Assembly: GCA_903825285.1 (NCBI GenBank)
Contig: CAIJZY010000002.1
Location: forward strand, 1 to 36,448
Direction of reading: 5' to 3'
Source: an uncultured Opitutia bacterium
Lineage (GTDB): Bacteria; Verrucomicrobiota; Verrucomicrobiia; Opitutales; Opitutaceae
Length of the DNA stretch: 36,448 nt
A program made the translations under genes and the position numbers. Shown here piece by piece: positions 18,492 to 26,887 of the stretch (its first letter is position 1; the number at the start of each line of letters is the position of its first letter). The notes below the pieces were generated by a model, which saw nothing but the letters and a program-made list of their open reading frames with translations, was not told the DNA's origin and made no database searches.

Positions 18492-19584
18492 TCCCGCCAC
18501 TCCCGCCCGACGCCTCCCGCCGGGCCTCGTCCCGGGCCTGCCGCTCACCGCGCTGGCGCCGATGCAGGACGTCACCGACCTCGCCTTCATGCGCGTCATC
18601 GCGCACTACGGCGCGCCGGACTACTTTTTCACCGAGTTCTTCCGCGTCCACACGCAGTCCCGGCCGGAGCGGCACATCCTGCGCGCCATCGACGAGAACA
18701 CCACCGGCCGCCCGGTCTTCGCCCAGCTGATCGGCGAGGATCTCGGGCACCTGGCCCGCACCGTGGCCGAGCTGCTCCATCACCCCATCGCCGGCGTCGA
18801 CCTTAACCTCGGCTGCCCCGCCCCCAAGGTCTACAAGAAGAACGTCGGCGGCGGACTCCTCCGCGAGCCGGGCCGCATCGATGAGATCCTCGGCGCCCTG
18901 CGCGCCGCCGTCCCCGGCCTGCTGACCGTCAAGATGCGGGTCGGCTTCGACGACCTTTCGTCCTTCGACCACATCCTCGACCTCATCAACCGCCACCAGG
19001 TTGACCTGCTGAGCGTGCACGGCCGCACGGTGAAGGAGATGTACCGCAGCGAGGTGCGCTACGACGCCATCGCCCGCGCCGTCGCCGCCGTCCGCTGCCC
19101 GGTCCTCGCCAACGGCAACCTGACCTCCGCCACCCGCGCCGCCACCGTGCTGGCCGACACGCGCGCCGCCGGCGTGATGATCGGACGCCACGCGATCCGC
19201 AACCCGTGGATCTTCCGCCAATGCCGCGAGCAGTTCGCCGGCCGGCCGGTGACGCCCGTCACGCTCGGCGAGGTGCGCGAGTACATCGGACGCCTCTATC
19301 GCGAGACCACCGTGCCCGGCCTGGCCGAGCGGCTGCACGTGAACAAGATGAAGAAGTACCTGAACTTTGTCGGACAGAGCGTGGATGCGACCGGCGCGTT
19401 CCTGCACGCCATGCGGCGCACCGAGAGCGAGTCCGCGCTGTTCGCGGTCTGCGACGCGCACCTGCTGGCCGATCCCGGTCGGATCTTCGCCGCCGAGCCC
19501 TACCCGGGGGTCATCGCCCGGCCCAATTGCGAGACACCCGACCCGGCCCCCGACGGCTGCTCGCTCGAAACCATCACCGCGTGA
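18481..19584 (+). CDS. tRNA-dihydrouridine synthase
   Basis: This 367-residue FMN enzyme reduces uridine to dihydrouridine in tRNA D-loops. It shows the FMN-site PMQDVTD (28-34), the catalytic motif LNLGCPAPKVYKKNVGGGLL with Cys112 as the likely proton donor, VKMRVGF, HGRTVKEMY and the phosphate-binding ANGNLTS and GVMIGRHAIRNPW. The C-terminal helical tRNA-binding domain is present (residues about 260-340). The exact Dus subtype cannot be fixed by eye; it is closest in appearance to the DusB-like group. It overlaps both neighbours: the nuclease gene by 11 nt and the LarA gene by a GTGA junction. This three-gene block is thus tightly coupled, although the functions seem unrelated. Confidence 0.94.
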   Translation: MSPDPATPARRLPPGLVPGLPLTALAPMQDVTDLAFMRVIAHYGAPDYFFTEFFRVHTQSRPERHILRAIDENTTGRPVFAQLIGEDLGHLARTVAELLHHPIAGVDLNLGCPAPKVYKKNVGGGLLREPGRIDEILGALRAAVPGLLTVKMRVGFDDLSSFDHILDLINRHQVDLLSVHGRTVKEMYRSEVRYDAIARAVAAVRCPVLANGNLTSATRAATVLADTRAAGVMIGRHAIRNPWIFRQCREQFAGRPVTPVTLGEVREYIGRLYRETTVPGLAERLHVNKMKKYLNFVGQSVDATGAFLHAMRRTESESALFAVCDAHLLADPGRIFAAEPYPGVIARPNCETPDPAPDGCSLETITA

Positions 19585-20843
19585 AAACCCACCTCGATTA
19601 CGGCACCACCGGCCTCGAACTCGACCTCGGCGGACTCAACGCCACGGTCCTTGCGCCCCGTTTCCTGGAGGGATTGCCCGACGAGGCCGCCGCCTTCACC
19701 GCGGCGGTGCGCGCGCCGATCGGCTCACCGCCGCTGCGCGGCCGGATCAAGGCCACCGACCGCGTCGCGGTCGTCATTCCCGACGGCACCCGGCCGCTGC
19801 CGAATGAGCGCCTGCTGCCGTGGCTCTTTGCCGAGCTCAGCCACGTGCCGGCCGAAAACTTCACCATCCTGATCGGCACCGGCACGCACCGCGCCAACAC
19901 GCCGGAGGAGCTCGACCGCATGCTCAGCCCCGCCGTCGCGCGCCGCTACCGGGTCGTCAACCACGTCGCCGACGATCCCGCCACGCTGGCCTCCGCCGGC
20001 CGTTCCGCCCTTGGCTACGAGGTGAAGCTCGCGCGCGATTACGTCGCCGCCGACCGCCGCATCATCATGGGCTTCATCGAGCCGCACTTCATGGCGGGCT
20101 TCTCCGGCGGCTACAAGGCGGTCTTCCCCGGCATTGCGGCGCTCGATGCCATCATGCACTACCACGCCGCCGGCATCATCGGCGACCCGCGCAGCACCTG
20201 GGGCGAGCTCGACGGCAACCCCACCCAGCAGCACGTGCAGGCCGGCGGCTCGCTCCTGCCGGTGGATTTCTGCGTCAACGTCACCCTCAACACCAAGCGC
20301 CAGATCACGCGCTATTTCTGCGGCGAGACGCTCGCCGCCCACCGCGCCGGCTGCCAGTTCGTCAAGGCCACGGCCATGAGCGCATGCGCCCATGACTTCC
20401 CCGTCGTCGTCACGACCAACAGCGGATACCCGCTCGACCAGAACCTCTACCAGACTGTCAAGGGCATGGCCGCCGCCTCCCGCATCGTCCGCCCCGGCGG
20501 GCTGATCGTCACCGCCGCGCGCTGCAACGACGGCTTCCCCGCCCACGGCAACTTCCGGAAGCTCGTCGAGGCATCCAGCTCCGCCCGTGAACTCATGGAC
20601 CGCATCATGACGCCGGGATTCTCCATGCTCGACCAGTGGCAGGCCCAGCACCTCGCCATGGTCCTGCTCAAGGCCCGGGTCGCCCTCCGCAGCGAGCTGG
20701 CCGACGCCGACGTGCGCCGCGCCCACCTGCTGCCGGTGCGCGATGTGCGCGCCGCCATCGATGACGAGCTGGCCCGCATCGGCCGCGACGCCCCCGTCGC
20801 CGTATTGCCCGAGGGCCCGCTCACGATCCCGTACCTCGCCTGA
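19581..20843 (+). CDS. larA: LarA-family nickel-dependent racemase
   Basis: This 420-residue LarA-like protein belongs to the family that racemises or epimerises 2-hydroxyacids (lactate, malate, gluconate and others) using a nickel-pincer nucleotide. His103 (GTGTHR), His169 and Lys179 (PHFMAGFSGGYK) align with H108, H174 and K184 of Lactobacillus LarA; the 10-residue His-Lys spacing is exact. N-terminal Rossmann-like DUF2088 features (VAVVIPDGTRPLPN) are present. The frame is open upstream to 19206 within the dus gene, but the GTG at 19581 overlapping the stop (GTGA) gives the family N-terminus. No larB, larC or larE is nearby, so cofactor synthesis must be encoded elsewhere. The substrate is not predictable: the family is diverse. 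Confidence 0.9.
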   Translation: MKTHLDYGTTGLELDLGGLNATVLAPRFLEGLPDEAAAFTAAVRAPIGSPPLRGRIKATDRVAVVIPDGTRPLPNERLLPWLFAELSHVPAENFTILIGTGTHRANTPEELDRMLSPAVARRYRVVNHVADDPATLASAGRSALGYEVKLARDYVAADRRIIMGFIEPHFMAGFSGGYKAVFPGIAALDAIMHYHAAGIIGDPRSTWGELDGNPTQQHVQAGGSLLPVDFCVNVTLNTKRQITRYFCGETLAAHRAGCQFVKATAMSACAHDFPVVVTTNSGYPLDQNLYQTVKGMAAASRIVRPGGLIVTAARCNDGFPAHGNFRKLVEASSSARELMDRIMTPGFSMLDQWQAQHLAMVLLKARVALRSELADADVRRAHLLPVRDVRAAIDDELARIGRDAPVAVLPEGPLTIPYLA

Positions 20844-20862
20844 GTCGGAGAGAGGCGGGAGA

Positions 20863-20971
20863 TCAGAGGTCAGATGTCAGAGGTCAGACGTCAGGTGCCG
20901 GAGAGCCCGGCACGGTGCTGGGACTAGATACGAAATCTGACATCTGAATTCTGACCTCTGAACTCTGACGT
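20863..20971. repeat. 7-nt-period inverted repeat B between convergent genes
   Basis: The left arm at 20863-20897 has five heptads of consensus TCAGANG. The right arm at 20937-20971 has five heptads of consensus CTGANNT, the reverse complement. Between them a perfect 7-bp hairpin (GTGCCGG/CCGGCAC, 20895-20913, loop AGAGC) is centred just inside the left arm. The whole could fold as one long imperfect cruciform or RNA hairpin in the 134-bp spacer between the larA and sufT stops. It may act as a bidirectional terminator, although no T-run is present. Confidence 0.85.
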
Positions 20972-20977
20972 CGGGCT

Positions 20978-21502
20978 TCACTCCAGTCCCAGCGCCTTCC
21001 GCCCCTCGGCGGAGATCATCTGGGGCGACCAGACCGGGTCCCACACGATGTGGACCTTGGCCGACTCCACGCTCGGCAGCGCGGCAATTTTCTGGCGCGC
21101 ATCCTCCGCGATGACCGGGCCCATGCCACAGCCGGGCGCGGTGAGGGTCATGCGGACCTCCACGCTGTGCCCTCCGCCCGACTTTTCGACGGACAGGTCG
21201 TACACCAGTCCGAGATCAACAATGTTCACCGGGATCTCGGGATCAAAGCAGCTGCGCAGCGCGGTCCAGACGGCCGCCTCGCTAAATTCATTGGCGGTCG
21301 GAGCGGTCTCCGCCGCGGGCGCATAGCCCTCCAGTGCCCCGGCCTGCTCGGCCGGGATGCGGAACAGGCCCTGGTCGGTGCGCACGGTCAGGTTGCCGCC
21401 GAGGGTCTGGGTCACGAACACCGCGGTGCCGGCGGCGAGTGTGACGCTGTCGCCCGCGGGAATGATCGTCGCCGTGACGGCGCGGGAAAGGGTGTGGGTC
21501 AT
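20978..21502 (-). CDS. sufT: Putative Fe-S cluster assembly protein SufT
   Basis: This 174-residue protein fits SufT, a DUF59/MIP18-type factor that helps mature Fe-S proteins in Suf-using bacteria. The N-terminal part (about 1-70) is the SufT-specific extension with a small beta domain (IIPAGDSVTLAAGT, NLTVRTDQGLFRI). The C-terminal DUF59 domain (about 75-165) has FDPEIPVNIVDLGLVYDL and MTLTAPGCGMGPVIAEDAR, with the conserved Cys of the family, and ends VHIVWDPVWSPQMIS. It follows sppA by 4 bp and shares its transcript. No suf operon is nearby. Confidence 0.92.
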   Translation of the reverse strand: MTHTLSRAVTATIIPAGDSVTLAAGTAVFVTQTLGGNLTVRTDQGLFRIPAEQAGALEGYAPAAETAPTANEFSEAAVWTALRSCFDPEIPVNIVDLGLVYDLSVEKSGGGHSVEVRMTLTAPGCGMGPVIAEDARQKIAALPSVESAKVHIVWDPVWSPQMISAEGRKALGLE

Positions 21503-21506
21503 GGGC

Positions 21507-23324
21507 TCAGTGCAGGCTCAGCTCGAGCGGCATGCGGGCGTAGACGCCCTGGGGATCGTTGAAGGACTGGAGCAGCTTCACTTCCTCCTGGAGGCGCGCG
21601 GCCACCTGGCCGGCGAGGCCCTGGCTGCTGGCGCGGCCGTTCGGGTGCATCCGCTCCATGAACTCGCCGATCGCCTCGGCCAGCTCCTTCTTCCGCGGAA
21701 ATTCCACCAGCCGGTAGTTCTTGCCCAGCTTGGCCGACGAGGCGGCGTAGCGGACCGCGGAGTCGAGCCCGCCGATCTCGTCCACCAGGCCGAGCTTCAG
21801 CGCCTCGGACCCGGACCACACGCGGCCCTGGGCAATCTCGCGCACAAAATCGAGCTTCAGGTGCCGGGCCTCGGCGACCTTGCCGGTGAACTCCTCGTAA
21901 ACCCAGTCCACCATCCGCTGCAGCACCGCCAGCTCCTCGTCGGTCTTCGGCCGCGTGATGGTGAGGGCGCCGGCAAACTTGCCGGTCTTCACCGAGTCGA
22001 AGGTGACGCCGAAATCGTTGGCGAGCTTCTTCACGTCAAACTGGATCCCGAACACGCCGATCGAGCCGGTGATGGTCGTCGGTTCGGCAAAGATGCGGTC
22101 GCTGTACGCGGAGATCCAGTAGCCGCCCGAGGCCGCGTAGCTGCCCATGGACACCACGACAGGCTTCACCTTCCGCGCCAGGCGGATCTCGCGCTGGATC
22201 GCCTCCGAGGCCGAGACGCTGCCGCCGGGGCTGTTCACGCGGAGCACGATGGCCTTGACGGAATCGTCCTGCCGCAGCTGCCGCAGCTCGCGGGAAAACT
22301 TGTCGCCGCCCACCTCGCCGGCCTCGCCCTCGCCGTCCACGATCGAGCCCTCGGCATAGACCAGCGCGATGCGGTCCGACCGGCCCAGCGTCATCCCGCC
22401 CGGGCTGTGCTCCGCGCGGTCGGCGGCGGTCTTGGCATAATTGGCGAGCGTCACCTGCTTGAACGCCTCCTTCGAGCCCTTGCGCCCGGTCTTCTCCTTG
22501 AGCTCGTCGAGCACCTCGTCGCGGTAGGCGATCCGGTCCACCAGCTTGCCGGCCTTCGCGGCCGCGGGGCGAATCAGGCCCTCGGCGTCCACCGTGGCCT
22601 GCAGCGCCGCCGGCGTCACGCCGCGGCTCCTCGCCATGTCGGCCACCAGGCTGCCCCAGACGTCGTCGAGCAGCTTCTGGATCTGCTCGCGGTTCTCCGG
22701 ACTCATGTCCTTGCGGGTGTAGGGCTCGACGTAGGACTTGTACTTGCCGACGCGGGTCACCTGCACGCCGATGCCGTACTTCTCGAACGCGCCGGCGAAG
22801 AACATCGGCTCGCTCGCGAGGCCGGGCATGAGGATCATGCCGTACGGGTCGAGCACCACCTCGTCGGCCACGGACGCCAGGTAGTAGTCGCGGGTCTGGA
22901 CAAAATTGAGGTAGGCCTTCACGGGCTTGCCCGAGGCCTTGAACTCCGCGAGCGCGTTGCGCACGTCCTTCAGCGCGGCGAAGCCCGTGCCGAAGCCCTC
23001 GGGCGCGAGCGAGCCTTTCAGCAGCACGCCCGCGATGCGGTCGTCATGCGCCGCCGCCCGCAGCGCGCGGGTCACAGTGCGCAGCTGCAGCGTCTCGTTG
23101 CGTCCGCCCCGGAAGATGCTCAGGTCCACCAGTGGCGGGCTGTCCGTGATGTTGGCCTCGAGATCGAACACGAGGTACGAGCCCTTCTCCACCGTCTGGG
23201 TCTTCTGCTGGTTGCCGAGGGCGGCGATCGCCCCGATGAACCCGATAAACAGCAGCGTGCCGCCGAACGCGAAGATCACAAGGGCCGCCAGCGCGCCCAG
23301 CATGGAGGTGAGGAAGTTCTTCAT
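21507..23324 (-). CDS. sppA: Signal peptide peptidase SppA, long form
   Basis: SppA degrades leftover signal peptides in the inner membrane, with its active site facing the periplasm. The 605-residue length and two-domain layout match the 67-kDa form. An N-terminal membrane helix spans about residues 9-35. In the N-terminal domain Lys196 (VGKYKSYVEPY) is the general base. In the C-terminal domain Ser399 (GSYAASGGYW) is the nucleophile, preceded by RVNSPGGSV and followed by TITGSIGVFG. Two upstream ATGs (23336, 23378) are in frame; 23324 (MKNFLTSMLG) places the helix normally. It is cotranscribed with sufT, 4 bp apart, and is divergent from the gene at 23531 across 206 bp that should hold both promoters. 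Confidence 0.94.
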   Translation of the reverse strand: MKNFLTSMLGALAALVIFAFGGTLLFIGFIGAIAALGNQQKTQTVEKGSYLVFDLEANITDSPPLVDLSIFRGGRNETLQLRTVTRALRAAAHDDRIAGVLLKGSLAPEGFGTGFAALKDVRNALAEFKASGKPVKAYLNFVQTRDYYLASVADEVVLDPYGMILMPGLASEPMFFAGAFEKYGIGVQVTRVGKYKSYVEPYTRKDMSPENREQIQKLLDDVWGSLVADMARSRGVTPAALQATVDAEGLIRPAAAKAGKLVDRIAYRDEVLDELKEKTGRKGSKEAFKQVTLANYAKTAADRAEHSPGGMTLGRSDRIALVYAEGSIVDGEGEAGEVGGDKFSRELRQLRQDDSVKAIVLRVNSPGGSVSASEAIQREIRLARKVKPVVVSMGSYAASGGYWISAYSDRIFAEPTTITGSIGVFGIQFDVKKLANDFGVTFDSVKTGKFAGALTITRPKTDEELAVLQRMVDWVYEEFTGKVAEARHLKLDFVREIAQGRVWSGSEALKLGLVDEIGGLDSAVRYAASSAKLGKNYRLVEFPRKKELAEAIGEFMERMHPNGRASSQGLAGQVAARLQEEVKLLQSFNDPQGVYARMPLELSLH

Positions 23325-23530
23325 GGAGTGGCGCATTCCTATCCGCTTTGGCGGGTTCCTCCAGCCGAAACACGACAATCGGTCCTAAAACCGGAAGGGC
23401 GGCGGCCGATCATAAGCTTTTGCACACGAACCGGCCCGGCGGTCACAGTCCTGTTAATTTCCACGCGGATCCGCCCGCAAACGACAGGAACGGGTTGCCG
23501 CGCCGGCCGTCAGCCTCCACCCTTTCCCTG

Positions 23531-25021
23531 ATGGGCGACCAAAAGAATCTCCTCACCACCCAGCGCAAGGCCCTCACGATCAACCTCGACGAGCCCAAGT
23601 ACGGCACGTTCGCGGAGATCGGCGCGGGCCAGGAGGTCGCCCGTGTCTTCTTCCAGGCCGGTGGCGCCTCGGGCACCGTGGCCAAGACGATCTCGGCCTA
23701 CGACATGACGTTCAGCGACGCCATCTACGGCAAGGCGCCGCGCTACGTCTCCCACGAGCGCCTGGGCCTGATGCTCGACCACGAATACCGGCTGCTCGAC
23801 GAGCGCCTCGGTGCCACCCGCGGGGATCGCACCACCTTCTTCGTCTTCGCCGACACGGTCGCCGCCCGCAATTACAAGGGCACCAACGAGGCCCATGGCT
23901 GGATGGGCGTCCGCTTCCAGACCGAGCCGCGCGGGCCCACCAGCGAGATCATCCTCCACGTCCGCATGTGGGACAAGGAGAACGTCCTCCAGCAGGACGC
24001 GCTCGGCATCGTCGGCACCAACCTGGTTTACGGCGCCTTTTACTACCGCGACGACCCGCGGAAGTTCATCCAGTCGCTCCTCGACAACCTCAGCTCCGAG
24101 CGCATCGAGGTCGACATGCTCCGCTTCAGCGGCCCGGCGTTCGCCAGCGTCGACAACCGGCTGATGTCGCTGCACCTGGTCCAGTTCGGCCTGACCAACG
24201 CGGTCATGTTCGGGCCCAGCGGCGAGGTCCTCCAGCCCTCCGAGGTCCTGCACAACAAGGCCATCCTCGTCGAGCGCGGCAGCTTCCGGCCCGTCACCCA
24301 TGTCAACGTCGACATGCTCAACTGCGCCACCGCGCAGTTCGTCCAGGAACCGCTGGTCAAGGGCAAGTCCGTGGTCGTCCTGATGGAGATCACGATGAAC
24401 AACCTGCTCGCCGCCGGGCAGCTCGACCCGCAGGACTTCCTCTCGCGCGTGGACCTGCTGGGCGACATCGGCTTCACCGTCCTGATCTCGAATTACTCCG
24501 AGTACTTCCGCCTGACCTCCTACTTCCGCCGCTACACGAAGGAGATGATCGGCGTCGCGATGGGCATCAACAACCTCCTCGAGATCTTCAACGAGAAGTA
24601 CTACGAGAACCTCGAGGGCGGCATCCTCGAGTCCTTCGGCCGCCTGTTCCGCCACTCCGTGCGGCTCTACATCTACCCGATGCGGCAGGAGGCGTACGAT
24701 TACTACCTGTCCACCGGCCAGACGAGCACGGGGGACGAGTCGGCCAACCGCCAGGCGCACTCCTTCGCCGCCAACGTGCTCATCACCGCGAAGAACGTCC
24801 AGGTCATCGACCACCTGCGGAACCTCTACAATCACCTGCTCGAGAACCACTACATCGACTGCATCGTCGGTTTCGACGCGACCATCCTGCACATCTTCTC
24901 CCGCGACGTCCTCCGCCGCATCCGCGAACACGATTCCACCTGGGAGCAGATGGTCCCCGCCACCGTCGTCAGCGCGATCAAGAAGCGCGGCCTCTTCGGC
25001 TACGCCGCCACGGCCAAGTAA
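23531..25021 (+). CDS. Conserved protein of unknown function (often mislabelled)
   Basis: This 496-residue protein belongs to a widely conserved family with a highly stereotyped N-terminus (YGTFAEIGAGQEVARVFFQ, then GGASGTVAKTISAYDM and FSDAIYG). From memory, homologues in databases carry labels such as TonB-dependent receptor or nicotinate-nucleotide adenylyltransferase, but no barrel, plug, signal peptide or nucleotidyltransferase motif is visible here. It looks cytoplasmic and mixed alpha/beta, with TTFFVFADTVAA, a glycine-poor C-terminal half and an ILITAKNVQVIDHL-type region near residue 420. The open frame extends to 23348, but the ATG at 23531 matches the family start. Divergent from sppA. 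I assign no function. Confidence 0.88.
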   Translation: MGDQKNLLTTQRKALTINLDEPKYGTFAEIGAGQEVARVFFQAGGASGTVAKTISAYDMTFSDAIYGKAPRYVSHERLGLMLDHEYRLLDERLGATRGDRTTFFVFADTVAARNYKGTNEAHGWMGVRFQTEPRGPTSEIILHVRMWDKENVLQQDALGIVGTNLVYGAFYYRDDPRKFIQSLLDNLSSERIEVDMLRFSGPAFASVDNRLMSLHLVQFGLTNAVMFGPSGEVLQPSEVLHNKAILVERGSFRPVTHVNVDMLNCATAQFVQEPLVKGKSVVVLMEITMNNLLAAGQLDPQDFLSRVDLLGDIGFTVLISNYSEYFRLTSYFRRYTKEMIGVAMGINNLLEIFNEKYYENLEGGILESFGRLFRHSVRLYIYPMRQEAYDYYLSTGQTSTGDESANRQAHSFAANVLITAKNVQVIDHLRNLYNHLLENHYIDCIVGFDATILHIFSRDVLRRIREHDSTWEQMVPATVVSAIKKRGLFGYAATAK

Positions 25022-25044
25022 CGCGGAGGGCCGCTGATGTGTGC

Positions 25045-25111
25045 GAAGGTGGGAGCGAGCTTGCTCGCGACCCAGGCCCGAACGGTCGCGAGCAAGCTCG
25101 CTCCCACCTTC
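25045..25111. repeat. REP-like palindrome, copy 1
   Basis: A perfect 28-bp inverted repeat (25045-25072 and 25084-25111) surrounds an 11-nt loop. Each arm contains the smaller palindrome GCGAGC-TT-GCTCGC, preceded by GTGGGA. The motif GTGGGAGCGAGCTTGCTCGC closely resembles the REP/BIME units of Pseudomonas. Copy 2 lies at 27785-27842; the arm cores are identical, and the loops share CCCGA. This copy lies between two plus-strand genes, 23 nt after the stop of the first. Two heptads (CCTGCCA, CCTGCCT) follow the right arm. The remaining spacer to 25276 shows nothing recognisable. Confidence 0.92.
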
Positions 25112-25276
25112 CTGCCACCTGCCTGAATCCGCGCCCGTCACTCGCTCGCTGAGCGGCTCTGGACCTTGGTGAGTCTCGCCACCCCGCAAAGCAAAGGCGA
25201 AGGAGGGCCCCGCCCGCCCGGCCATCCCGCTCGACTCCCGCAGCACGCCGGTCCATTCTCACGCTCACCCGCCACC

Positions 25277-25951
25277 ATGCTGAACCGGATCGCCGAGGGA
25301 CTTTGGGATCTGAATGAGCCGCTCTCCGTGCTGGGCATGGAAATCGGCCATCGCCTGACCGCCGTGCGCCTCGCCGACGGCGACCTCTGGGTGCATTCGC
25401 CGGTCCAGTACCGTCCCGCGCTGGCCGCGGCCCTCGCGGAGCTCGGTCCCGTGACGCACGTCGTCGCGCCCAACTGCATCCACGACACCTACCTCGAGGA
25501 CTGGTTCGCGGCGTATCCCGACGCGCGCTTCCACGGTGCCAAGGGCTTCTTCCATTCGCGCCCCGACCTGAAGTTCACCGACACGCTCGGCCCGGCCCCC
25601 GATCCGGCCTGGGCCGGCACCCTCGACCAGATCCTCGTCCGGGGCATGCCCCGGCTCAACGAGGTCGTCTTCCTCCACCGCACCAGCCGCACGCTCATCC
25701 TCACCGACCTGGCCTTCAACCTCGGGACGGAGATGCCCCTCCTCAGCCGCGTGCTGCTGCGCCTCAACGGCTGCTACAACTGCTTCGCCGCCTCGCGGCT
25801 GCTGCGGACCACCCTCCGCGACCGCGTCGCCGTCCGCTCCTCCCTCGAGCAGATCCTCGCCTGGGACTTCGACCGGATCGTCCTCAGCCACGGGCGCAAC
25901 GTCGAGACCGGTGGCCGGGAACTGCTCCGCGCCGCCTTTGCCTTCCTGTGA
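25277..25951 (+). CDS. DUF4336 domain protein (metallo-hydrolase-like)
   Basis: This 224-residue cytoplasmic protein resembles the DUF4336 family, thought to share the metallo-beta-lactamase-like fold but lacking the usual HxHxDH motif. Typical parts are IAEGLWDLNEPLSVLGMEIG at the start, LWVHSPVQ, VAPNCIHDTYLEDW, FLHRTSRTLILTDLAFN and the C-terminal RIVLSHGRNVETGG with a conserved His. The frame is open to 25166, but the family N-terminus begins at the ATG at 25277, which is preceded by a pyrimidine-rich leader. It lies 78 bp upstream of the DapF-like gene on the same strand. No enzymatic role has been established for this family as far as I know. Confidence 0.85.
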   Translation: MLNRIAEGLWDLNEPLSVLGMEIGHRLTAVRLADGDLWVHSPVQYRPALAAALAELGPVTHVVAPNCIHDTYLEDWFAAYPDARFHGAKGFFHSRPDLKFTDTLGPAPDPAWAGTLDQILVRGMPRLNEVVFLHRTSRTLILTDLAFNLGTEMPLLSRVLLRLNGCYNCFAASRLLRTTLRDRVAVRSSLEQILAWDFDRIVLSHGRNVETGGRELLRAAFAFL

Positions 25952-26029
25952 GGCCGGCGACTGGCGACGCTGGCCGGTAAAAATTTTCCGTGCGTTCGCG
26001 CGCCGCCTCGTTTTCCTGTTCCGCCACCC

Positions 26030-26884
26030 ATGCGCTTCTACAAGTACCACGCCCTCGGCAACGACTACATCGTCCTTAATCCCGCGGATTTCCCCGCGTG
26101 GTCGCCCGCGCCGACCGTCGAGCAGATCCGCGTCGTGTGCCACCGCAACTTCGGCGTCGGCTCCGACGGCATTCTCTGGGGCCCGCTCCCGTCGCAGCAG
26201 AGCCAGTTCGGCCTGCGCATCTTCAACCCCGACGGCTCCGAGGCCGAGAAGTCCGGCAACGGCCTGCGCATCTTCTCGCGCTTCCTCTGGGACCAGGGCC
26301 TGGTCAAGAACCCGACCTTCACCGTCGAGACGCCCGGCGGCCACGTGAAGACGGTCATCAAGGACGGCGGCAAGCTGCTCACGATCGAAATGGGCCGCGT
26401 CAGCTTCGACTCCGCCAAGATCCCCGTCGCCGGCGCGCCCCGCGAGGTCCTCGGCGAGAAGATCCGCATCCAGGACCAGGAGTTCACCTTCAACGCCGCC
26501 ACCATCGGCAACCCGCACTGCGTCATCGTCCTCCCCGAGATCACCGAGGCCCTCGCCCGCCGCTACGGCCCCGACCTCGAGGTCCATGCCAATTTTCCCC
26601 GCAAGACGAACGTGCAGTTCCTCAAGGTCCTCGACCGCGCCAACGTGCAGATCGAGATCTGGGAGCGCGGCGCCGGCTACACGCTGGCCTCGGGCAGCAG
26701 CTCCAGCGCCTCCGCCGCCGTCGCCCACCGGCTCGGGCTGGTCGACCGCCAGGTCACCGTCCACATGCCCGGCGGCAAGATCGGCATCGAGATCGGGACC
26801 GATTTCTCGATTCTCATGACCGGCACCGTGAACAAGGTCGCCGAGGGCACGATGCACCCGGAGCTGTTTCTGGTTAAGGTCTGA
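26030..26884 (+). CDS. dapF: DapF-like diaminopimelate epimerase homologue, both catalytic Cys replaced
   Basis: This 284-residue protein has the full two-domain DapF fold: MRFYKYHALGNDYIVL at the start, FGVGSDGIL, NPDGSEAEKSGNGLR and ERGAGYTLASGSSSS. DapF converts LL- to meso-diaminopimelate for lysine and peptidoglycan using two cysteines. Here the first catalytic position is Ser75 (EAEKSGNG instead of the usual CGNG) and the second is Ser221 (LASGS instead of ACGTG). The only cysteines left are Cys37 and Cys164, outside the motifs; NPHC at 161-164 is a normal DapF strand. Either this clade uses serines or a changed mechanism, or it acts on another substrate. No other dapF is in the window. 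Length and fold are normal, so it is not a decayed gene. Confidence 0.85.
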   Translation: MRFYKYHALGNDYIVLNPADFPAWSPAPTVEQIRVVCHRNFGVGSDGILWGPLPSQQSQFGLRIFNPDGSEAEKSGNGLRIFSRFLWDQGLVKNPTFTVETPGGHVKTVIKDGGKLLTIEMGRVSFDSAKIPVAGAPREVLGEKIRIQDQEFTFNAATIGNPHCVIVLPEITEALARRYGPDLEVHANFPRKTNVQFLKVLDRANVQIEIWERGAGYTLASGSSSSASAAVAHRLGLVDRQVTVHMPGGKIGIEIGTDFSILMTGTVNKVAEGTMHPELFLVKV

Positions 26885-26887
26885 CGC

